A stretch of 42,688 bases of DNA. Source: an uncultured Lachnospiraceae bacterium. GTDB lineage: Bacteria > Bacillota > Clostridia > Lachnospirales > Lachnospiraceae. The stretch spans positions 1 through 42,688 of the forward strand of contig CAJTSD010000030.1 of assembly GCA_910578795.1 (NCBI GenBank), in the 5' to 3' direction. The notes under the pieces are model-generated. The model saw only the letters and a program-made list of their open reading frames with translations. It was not told the origin of the DNA and ran no database searches. Both the position numbers and the translations under genes were made by a program. Below are positions 36,968 to 42,688 of the stretch, in pieces; within the stretch, counting starts at the first letter, position 1, and the number at the start of each line of letters is the position of its first letter.

Positions 36968-38230
36968 TTATGGGGCGGTAATCCCTTCCACCATCGTATC
37001 AAGCTGTTCCTGCAATCTTTTTCCTCCTGGATTTCCGTTAGCCATATTTGTGGCAAATGCAGATACGGGATCCCAAAAGTTACCACCAATACGCTGCAGA
37101 CAGGAGAATTCCGACTGATCGATCAAGGCAGTGATGGCGGGAGAATTCTGTACGCTGGCAGATGCTGCGGCATTTGTGTTTGCGGGACCTTGACCGCGCA
37201 TCTCAAAACGAAGCTGTTGGTTTTGTTCATTGGAAATCCATTCCGCCAGCCGGGACGCCCATTCATATTGCTTGGAGTAGGCGTTGACGCCGATTAATTT
37301 ATAGCCGGAAAAAGACGCCATTTGTATCTGTCGGTTTGCGCAGGTATATGTAGGAAGCTTGGCAGCGCCATAATTTGCGCCCAAGGTCTCTTTTATGGCA
37401 ACTGCATTCCATACGCCGCTGACTCCGGCAATCACGGAGTCATCCTGAATTCCTGCAAGAAAATCGGAGTCCTGCGTATTCAAAAAGGAAGGGCTGCGGG
37501 AAATGGAAAGCATGGCATTGGCAACATCTACCCCTTTGATGTCGCCATCTGTTGCATTCCATGTACAGTAGTTCGTAATTCCGTCATCATTTAGTCCGAC
37601 TTCCAAACCGGTATTGCCAAAGAAGGCGTATACATACCATGCAGAAGACCAGTCCATCGTAACCTTTTTTTCGTTCTCTTCAGCAACCTGCAATAGGCGG
37701 TCAAAAGTGTTTACGTCTTCAGGATTAAAATAGTGCTTATTATAATAGAGGAAATAGCCGTTATCCGCCGTTAATGGATACGCATATAGCGTGTCCCCGA
37801 CACAGGCGGCTTCTACGGCGCCGGACAGATTCTGCGATTTGATTTGATCCGCATTTGCTATCGGCTCCAAAGCGCCTGCCGCCACAAGGGTATTTAGCTG
37901 ATCGTCGGCAAAAGCAAAGACATCGGCGCCTGCCTCCAAATCTGCCATCAATGCGTCTTTGCAGCCGGATTCGCTTTGGACGGCAAATGTGATATTGAAA
38001 TTTGCCTGTTCTTTGTATTCTTCCTGAAAGCCTTCAAAGATTTGTTGCAAAAGCGCCTCGTCCTCTTCAGCGCCCCAAACGACCAGTTCCACGTCTTTGC
38101 TGACTGGCGGCGTTTTTTCCGCATCAATATCTGAATTTGCAGCTTTGTTTTCTTCTCCTGCTCCGCCGCATCCAAACAACGCAGCAGCTAATACAGTGGT
38201 TGCAAAAAACATGCCGAATCTTTTGCTCAT
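36968..38230 (-). CDS. Extracellular sugar-type solute-binding lipoprotein
   Basis: A 420-residue lipoprotein, signal MSKRFGMFFATTVLAAALFG with Cys21 in LFGC. After an acidic linker the body is a type-1 (MalE-like) binding protein: 'VELVVWGAEEDEALLQQIFE', 'MADLEAGADVFAFADDQLN', 'YAYPLTADNGYFLYYNKHYF', 'AASASVQNSPAITALIDQSE'. It should bind an oligosaccharide on the outer membrane face. No permease or ATPase gene is adjacent; instead a chemoreceptor and a GH5 enzyme follow, so its main job may be sensing. Confidence 0.92.
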   Translation of the reverse strand: MSKRFGMFFATTVLAAALFGCGGAGEENKAANSDIDAEKTPPVSKDVELVVWGAEEDEALLQQIFEGFQEEYKEQANFNITFAVQSESGCKDALMADLEAGADVFAFADDQLNTLVAAGALEPIANADQIKSQNLSGAVEAACVGDTLYAYPLTADNGYFLYYNKHYFNPEDVNTFDRLLQVAEENEKKVTMDWSSAWYVYAFFGNTGLEVGLNDDGITNYCTWNATDGDIKGVDVANAMLSISRSPSFLNTQDSDFLAGIQDDSVIAGVSGVWNAVAIKETLGANYGAAKLPTYTCANRQIQMASFSGYKLIGVNAYSKQYEWASRLAEWISNEQNQQLRFEMRGQGPANTNAAASASVQNSPAITALIDQSEFSCLQRIGGNFWDPVSAFATNMANGNPGGKRLQEQLDTMVEGITAP

Positions 38231-38537
38231 AATGTTTCAACCTCTCATTCTGTTATTTTTATCAGCGTTATTATAAGCGAGATGCTCATAAGACAATATT
38301 AGAATTTCTTTCTTTTATGTACAACAGTTTTTTGCGTAGTTAAACCATGCTGCTATCCTTGTTTCTGTTGCTGATGATATTATATCGGTTTAGCAATTTT
38401 AATTCAATATTTTTTATAATTTTTTTTAATAAGCTTTCGAAAAATAATTCCCCGATCGGAATGTGCCTTATACGCTTTGGCAATTCATGCTCTGTCTGCT
38501 TCTTTTTTTCATAAAATGATATAAAACGGTCGTTACA
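38231..38537 (-). promoter_or_regulatory. Upstream region and promoter of the sensing operon
   Basis: About 300 bases without a gene. On the minus strand TTGTCT (38291-38296) and TATAAT (38270-38275) are 15 bp apart, some 40 bp before the ATG at 38230. Further upstream the sequence is AT-rich with no clear element up to the MITE copy at 38538. Confidence 0.5.
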
Positions 38538-38705
38538 CTAGTGTACTGACCGCTTCATATCTGGTAAAACTCCGCAGAATATTTTCCTGAGAATGCTGCT
38601 TCACAAACGCAGGCGTAGCGGTGGCTACGGCGAGGCTTGGGAAGTAGTGCTATCAGGGAAATAGGCAAGGAGGTTTGCCTGAATATGAACGAGTCAGTAC
38701 ACTAG
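38538..38705 (-). mobile_element. MITE-like element, copy 3 (168 bp)
   Basis: Ends CTAGTGTACTGAC and GTCAGTACACTAG are perfect inverted repeats. The inside matches copies 1 and 2 in reverse orientation, including the TCTGGTAAAACTCCGCAGAA and AGGCAAGGAGGTTTGCCTGA stretches. It lies 25 bp past the MocR stop, between two genes on the same strand. Confidence 0.87.
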
Positions 38706-38730
38706 TTGTCATTATCGATGTTCCGTTTGG

Positions 38731-40065
38731 CTAATTATTTGAATTTTTGACAAGTTCCTTTAACAATGCTACTGCATTCGGAAATTCGGCAGTCGGCACC
38801 TCGCAGCAGGAGAGTGCGATGTGTGCATATCCTGTTTCCTCCTTGCCGCCGAACGCAAAAACTGATAAGCCGTGCTGCAGCGCTTTTTTCCGCAGCTGCA
38901 CGCCCGTCATGCCGCATTTAACTTTTATATGCACCAAAAATACCGATTCTCCCAGTGATACAACGGCATTTTTTTTGAACTCCTGTTCAAGGCATGAGGA
39001 CAGGGATTTCGCCTTATTTGTGTAAAGCCGTTTCAGCTTGCGGATTTGGCTTTCCAAGTGCCCGTCCCGTAAAAACTGGCAGAGCGCAAGCTGCTCCGAT
39101 TTGGACGCGGTTTGATTGTATAACGGCTTTTTTTTCTCGTAAAACGGGAGAAGGGCGTCGGGCAAAATCATAAAGCTTAAGCGAATGGAAGGCAGCAGCA
39201 TTTTGGAAAACGTGCTTAAATAGACCACGTTGTCACCGCCCGCGAGCCCTTGCAGACAGGGGATTGGTTTGCTGAAATAGCGGAACTCGTTATCATAGTC
39301 GTCCTCGATAATCAGCCGGTCATGCTCCGCGCATTCCTTGAGCATGGCAAGGCGTTTTTCCACGTTCATCACATCGCCGAGCGATGTCATATGCGAAGGC
39401 GTCATGTAGAGAATGTCGGCGTTTTCCTTGGTTTTTACAAGCGAAAATCCGTAGTCCTCAAAAATCACCATGCCCTGCGCAAAATGCGTGTCGTGAAAGC
39501 ATACGTTTTTCCGCTCCTTAATCAGCGGGCACAAAATGTTCATCAACGCCTGCGAGCCGGCGCCGATTACAATGTTTTCGGGACGGCAGACGGCGTTGCG
39601 CTTGTTGATGACGTATTTGCAGAGAACTTCGCGCAATTCGTATTCGCCTTGCGGCTCACCGTACGTCAGCATACGTCCGTCCTGCCGCAGCGTGCTTTTG
39701 ATGTAACGCCGCCAAAGGTTAAAGTCAAAGCTGTCCGCATCAACGTTGTTTGATGTGAAATTATAACGGATTGTCTGCGTCGAAACAGCGCGGGTGTTTT
39801 GGGCGGCATGGTCAGCAGTTTTGTGTACGCCGCGCCCTGTGACATAGTAGCCACTCTGAGGGCGGGAGATAATGTAGCCGTCTGCCGCAAGGCACAAGTA
39901 TGCCGTTTCAATCGTCGTGCGGCTCAAGCCCAATTGCTGCGCGCAACGCCGTATCGAAGGCATTTTTGTCCCTTCCACAAGGCGTCCGGTGTTTATCAGT
40001 TCTTTATAATAGTCGTAAACCTGCAAATAGCGGGTGCTCTGTGCAGAATTTAAGTCCAGCTTCAT
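38731..40065 (-). CDS. MocR-type GntR/aminotransferase transcriptional regulator
   Basis: A 444-residue fusion. Residues 1-75 are a GntR winged helix ('EGTKMPSIRRCAQQLGLSRT', 'TIETAYLCLAADGYI'). Residues about 105-440 are a fold-type I aminotransferase domain with PLP Lys288 in 'YLSTFSKMLLPS' and the Asp of 'IEDDYDNEF'. MocR proteins act as PLP- or amino-acid-responsive regulators of vitamin B6, GABA or taurine genes. Target unknown; no pdx genes are beside it. AAAGGGA precedes the ATG. Confidence 0.93.
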   Translation of the reverse strand: MKLDLNSAQSTRYLQVYDYYKELINTGRLVEGTKMPSIRRCAQQLGLSRTTIETAYLCLAADGYIISRPQSGYYVTGRGVHKTADHAAQNTRAVSTQTIRYNFTSNNVDADSFDFNLWRRYIKSTLRQDGRMLTYGEPQGEYELREVLCKYVINKRNAVCRPENIVIGAGSQALMNILCPLIKERKNVCFHDTHFAQGMVIFEDYGFSLVKTKENADILYMTPSHMTSLGDVMNVEKRLAMLKECAEHDRLIIEDDYDNEFRYFSKPIPCLQGLAGGDNVVYLSTFSKMLLPSIRLSFMILPDALLPFYEKKKPLYNQTASKSEQLALCQFLRDGHLESQIRKLKRLYTNKAKSLSSCLEQEFKKNAVVSLGESVFLVHIKVKCGMTGVQLRKKALQHGLSVFAFGGKEETGYAHIALSCCEVPTAEFPNAVALLKELVKNSNN

Positions 40066-40178
40066 CGCGGTTGTTCCCTTTCTGCTGATTTCAAACGTCA
40101 GTTTTCAATCGTATACTGCCATTGAAAAAGTGCGGATTTTTTATTAATAATAGCATGACAGAATAGACAGGGCAAGTT

Positions 40179-41354
40179 TTATTTCTTTAATAACTTTCTA
40201 TACATCTTATCAATACAAATTGCCCCAAACGGCGCCGTAATCAGAATGGATAGCACCGCGACGGTCAAAACCGTCTGCCCGCAAGCCAAGCCCATTGAAA
40301 AAGGAATTGCCCCAATCGCAGCCTGTACTGTTGCCTTCGGGGTGTAGGCTATCATGCAGAACAACCGTTCCTGCTTTGTAAGCTTTGTTTTCACCAATGA
40401 CAGTGCCACACCAAACATTCTGAAAACCAATGCCCCTAAAACCAACAAAACAGCAAAGACGCCTGCGTCCGCGACATATTTTAAATCAACCGTCGCCCCG
40501 ACAAGGACAAATAAAAATACTTCCGCGGCTACCCATAGTTTATTGTATTTACCTGATAACCGCTGCGCCAATACAGAATAAGTCTGTTTGATGACAATTC
40601 CCAAACTCATAATTGCCAAAAGTCCGGAAACCGGGATAATGCCTTCTAAGCGGTTCTGCAGTTCAAGCAGTAAAAAAGAAACACTAAGGATAATTAAAAT
40701 TTTAACAGAGTCCCTCATATGAATTTTCTTAAAAAAGACTGTCAAAATACCGCCTGCAGCAGCTCCGATACAAATTCCCATTAAAATGGAAACGGGTATC
40801 TGTAAAAAGCTGACAGCAGATAACGCGCCAGTTGAAGCCAAAGAAAGAAAAGCAGTAAATACGACAATCACAAATACATCGTCTACGGACGCACCTGCTA
40901 ATATTAGCTGCGGAATGCCATGCTCTTTGCCATAACTTTCCTCTATCAGTTGAATCATTCTTGGAACGATAACTGCCGGAGATACTGCCGCAATCACACT
41001 TCCGATAATGGCAGCCTCCAATACGGTAACGCCCAATAACATTGGCGCCAAAACCACAGTTCCGATGATTTCTATGCACGCAGGAACAAAGCACATCAAA
41101 ACTGCCGGTCTGCCGGCTTTTTTCAAATCTTCCATATTTAATGACAATCCTGCCCTTGTCAGAATAATGACCAGTGCAATCTGACGCAAATCCGCTGAAA
41201 TATTTAAAATGGACTGGTCAATCAGATTGAGCGCGTGAGGGCTTAAAACAATTCCCGCAATCATCATTCCAAGCAGGCTTGGCAGCCGCATTTTTGAGAA
41301 TATACTTCCCAAAAGAAGTCCCAATAACAGAATTAGCGCAATGCTTGTCAACAT
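40179..41354 (-). CDS. Cation:proton antiporter (CPA family), fluoride-riboswitch controlled
   Basis: A 391-residue membrane protein with about 12 helices and the CPA antiporter core: 'LPSLLGMMIAGIVLSPHALN', 'LVIILTRAGLSLNMEDL', 'GASVDDVFVIVVFTAFL' with the paired acids of the transport site, 'EVFLFVLVGATVDLKYV' and 'IAYTPKATVQAAIGAIPFSM'. It exchanges a cation for protons; some homologues sit behind fluoride riboswitches, as here. AGGAGG precedes the ATG at 41354. Leader elements run to 41561. Confidence 0.92.
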   Translation of the reverse strand: MLTSIALILLLGLLLGSIFSKMRLPSLLGMMIAGIVLSPHALNLIDQSILNISADLRQIALVIILTRAGLSLNMEDLKKAGRPAVLMCFVPACIEIIGTVVLAPMLLGVTVLEAAIIGSVIAAVSPAVIVPRMIQLIEESYGKEHGIPQLILAGASVDDVFVIVVFTAFLSLASTGALSAVSFLQIPVSILMGICIGAAAGGILTVFFKKIHMRDSVKILIILSVSFLLLELQNRLEGIIPVSGLLAIMSLGIVIKQTYSVLAQRLSGKYNKLWVAAEVFLFVLVGATVDLKYVADAGVFAVLLVLGALVFRMFGVALSLVKTKLTKQERLFCMIAYTPKATVQAAIGAIPFSMGLACGQTVLTVAVLSILITAPFGAICIDKMYRKLLKK

Positions 41355-41387
41355 ATCAAATCCTCCTGTTTGTCTTTTTTTATAAAT

Positions 41388-41426
41388 AAAAAAACCGACA
41401 GCTTCTGCGTAATTTTCGCAGAAGTC
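41388..41426 (-). terminator. Riboswitch-controlled terminator before the antiporter
   Basis: Minus strand: CTTCTGCG and CGCAGAAG, 8-bp stem, then a few bases and TTTTTTT. The left arm overlaps the ACTTC strand of the fluoride aptamer, so aptamer and terminator compete. Confidence 0.85.
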
Positions 41427-41475
41427 ATCAGCTTAAAAGCGGTTTAGGTTTCCCAAGGGAGAACTTCATTCCCAT
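41416..41475 (-). promoter_or_regulatory. Fluoride (crcB-type) riboswitch aptamer
   Basis: Minus strand reads GGGAATGAAGTTCTCCC, then AAACCTAAACCGC, TTTTAA, GCTGATGACTTCTGCG. This matches the fluoride aptamer: P1 GAAGT/ACTTC, hairpin GGGA/TCCC, the AAACCGC strand, and the GCTGATG turn. Fluoride should stabilise P1 and prevent the overlapping terminator, switching the antiporter on. Confidence 0.87.
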
Positions 41476-41477
41476 AT

Positions 41478-41529
41478 TTCTTATTTGAACTTCTTATTTG
41501 AACTTCTTATTTGAGTTCTTGATTTGACC
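41478..41529 (-). repeat. Four tandem 13-bp repeats in the antiporter leader
   Basis: TTCTTATTTGAAC occurs twice in full at 41478-41503, then as TTCTTATTTGAGT and TCTTGATTTGACC. They lie between the promoter and the fluoride aptamer, at the 5' end of the transcript. Confidence 0.85.
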
Positions 41530-41532
41530 ATT

Positions 41533-41561
41533 ATTCTAGCATAAAAAGAATGTAATTGCAA
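41533..41561 (-). promoter_or_regulatory. Promoter of the antiporter gene
   Basis: Minus strand: TTGCAA (41556-41561), 17-bp spacer, TAGAAT (41533-41538). Confidence 0.75.
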
Positions 41562-41589
41562 CAGCGACTTTTCAGCGTTACCCTATCCG

Positions 41590-42147
41590 TTATCCTTCCT
41601 GTACAAGCGTTTCATAAAATGAATAGTCGACGACACCGCTTATGTGCTCCAGCGCACCCTCTTCCAATTCCTTTATCATCAGGCATTCAGGACGCGGCAG
41701 CTTGATGTTTGGTCCTGCAGTAATTCCAAACAGGTAGCTTGACTGAAAGCCGCGCGGATTATAGTTCTTCGGGTTTCCTTCGACAAGAATTGCTTTAAAT
41801 CCGAGTGCCTGCGCTTTTGCAAAGCCGTGCTCCAATAGTTCCTTGGAAATATGCTGCCTTTGAAGTTCCGTCTTTACGGCGACAGGTGTGAGGATTAGCA
41901 GCTCGTCCTCGTATTTCCCTTCAATATGAAATCTCGAAAACATGGCGTAGCCGATGACAGCGTCGCACTCGTTAGTCATGACAAACTCCAACTCGGGAAG
42001 GTAATATTTTTTGGAACGGATTTCCTCTACAAACCGCCGGACAAACTGCCCTTCTTCCTTGCTGTCGGATTTGGTAAAAACGTCCTCAACCAACTCTAAG
42101 GAAGGGACAAGATATTGATGTTCCATTGTTTTTATAATGCGTTTCAT
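41590..42147 (-). CDS. GNAT N-acetyltransferase (YhbS-like)
   Basis: A 185-residue GNAT: 'LEFVMTNECDAVIGYAMFSR', 'LLILTPVAVKTELQRQHISK', the acetyl-CoA loop RQHISK, and 'LGFKAILVEGNPKNYNPRGF' with the YhbS-type NPxxYxxxGF pattern in form. Substrate unknown. GGAGG lies before the ATG. It stands alone after the antiporter promoter, reading towards it. Confidence 0.87.
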   Translation of the reverse strand: MKRIIKTMEHQYLVPSLELVEDVFTKSDSKEEGQFVRRFVEEIRSKKYYLPELEFVMTNECDAVIGYAMFSRFHIEGKYEDELLILTPVAVKTELQRQHISKELLEHGFAKAQALGFKAILVEGNPKNYNPRGFQSSYLFGITAGPNIKLPRPECLMIKELEEGALEHISGVVDYSFYETLVQEG

Positions 42148-42225
42148 TGGCGCCTCCGTTTAAAATTAATTTTCATTGTTTGCAATACTAGGGAATGAAG
42201 CCGTACGGCAATTCTACTGTTATAG

Positions 42226-42474
42226 TCAGTCTAAACAGAAATTTACGGCATAGGATTCGTATAAGATTCCTTGCGGGAGCGGTATTCCCGCGGAGTCAGT
42301 CCGTATGCCTTTAGAAATATTTCTAATACCCGTTCTCCCAAAGCAGCGCTTTTTTTCATATCCATCACAATACTGTTGATAAAAAACCGTATCCCTGATG
42401 CACAATACATTCTGCCCTGTAGTCATACCATCAATCTGCTCCATTTGATTTTCGTCCATAAGAAAGGAATTCAT
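42226..42474 (-). pseudogene. AraC-like regulator remnant with frameshift
   Basis: An ATG at 42474 with GGGGGA upstream opens a frame of 82 codons. From about 42362 onward a different frame carries the recognisable end of an AraC helix-turn-helix, 'LGERVLEIFLKAYGLTPREY' then 'RSRKES', so one indel separates start and end. The first 40 residues are not recognisable as AraC, and the full domain would be longer; the gene is broken or very shortened. Confidence 0.45.
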
Positions 42475-42521
42475 AACCGTATCCCCCGATTATTTCATAT
42501 CCGAATGAACGCCGTCCATTC

Positions 42522-42688
42522 AAGGTCATGCCCATGCGGGCGAGCATAATGTCTGCCGACATTTTACCATAATTACTTCGTAATCATGGTAAGGTCATGC
42601 CCATGCGGGCGAGTATAATGTCTATCGACATTCTACCATAATTACTTCGTAATCATGGTAAGGTCATGCCCATGCGGGCGAGTATAAT
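42522..42688. repeat. 69-bp tandem palindromic repeats running off the window
   Basis: Units start AAGGTCATGCCC at 42522, 42591 and 42660 (last one cut). Units 1 and 2 differ at four positions. Each unit holds three hairpins: GCCC-AT-GC-GGGC, AATGTC/GACATT (or TCGACATT), and TACCATAATTAC/GTAATCATGGTA. No gene. Confidence 0.9.

Noticed and set aside
42522..42688. CRISPR-like array at the window end
   Set aside because: The repeats abut without unique spacers, the unit is 69 bp and no cas genes are present.

Overview
The window looks like chromosome from a low-to-mid GC Gram-positive anaerobe of the Clostridia, most like a flagellated, saccharolytic Lachnospiraceae-type gut bacterium. The reasons are strong AGGAGG-type ribosome binding sites, a duplicated feoA plus feoB ferrous iron locus, a QueT queuosine-precursor transporter, a 4Fe-4S aldo/keto reductase, a hemerythrin signalling protein, several chemoreceptors and a secreted GH5 glycanase. 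Taxonomy is inferred from gene content only; no 16S rRNA is present.

Layout. 1-5.0 kb: a Phd/YefM-ParE toxin-antitoxin pair, a HAD phosphatase with an overlapping 59-codon gene, then NUDIX, SUKH (SMI1/KNR4) and zinc-deaminase genes, the last two sharing a duplicated promoter-leader, and an orphan lipoprotein. 5.1-10.4 kb: the iron locus. It has a consensus promoter, a family of GTTAG-N6-CTAA(C/T) operator-like palindromes and a structured leader containing an intrinsic terminator. These precede feoA, feoA, feoB, a FeoB-associated Cys-rich protein, an HMA-fold protein, two tiny unlisted genes and a zinc-type macrodomain. The last three are linked by stop/start overlaps. 10.4-13.8 kb: small accessory genes and a hemerythrin-CheX-like-receiver fusion.

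13.9-18.1 kb is a gene graveyard: a broken AAA/PD-(D/E)XK protein, a beheaded acetyltransferase, a fragment of a second DUF3788 gene, a flavodoxin-ferredoxin protein that has lost its cluster ligands, and GntR and GNAT stubs. 18.2-26.6 kb: DUF3788, an ADP-ribosylglycohydrolase, GyrI-like, TetR plus FMN-binding protein, CPCC, GNAT and aldo/keto reductase genes, with more remnants (Abi, RelB, XRE, DUF89). Two genes here share an unusual double-hairpin leader that also reads as an in-frame peptide with its own Shine-Dalgarno sequence.

26.7-42.7 kb: a PadR regulator with an FtsW/RodA-like protein, three chemoreceptors, a preQ1-I-like riboswitch before queT, tRNA-Pro(CGG) beside a resolvase remnant, and an apparent operon of solute-binding lipoprotein, chemoreceptor and GH5 glycanase. 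Then come a MocR regulator, a cation/proton antiporter behind a recognisable fluoride riboswitch, a GNAT gene and 69-bp tandem palindromic repeats running off the end. Three copies of a ~170-bp MITE-like element with CTAGTGTACTG ends lie at 26.7, 28.8 and 38.5 kb.

How it works together: the strongest functional units are metal-regulated iron import (Feo), fluoride-gated ion export, queuosine-precursor uptake, and a sense-and-degrade glycan chemotaxis cassette. The most promising undescribed items are the translationally coupled Cys-rich peptide/macrodomain chain, the double-hairpin coding leader, the structured feo leader and the hemerythrin-CheX-REC protein.
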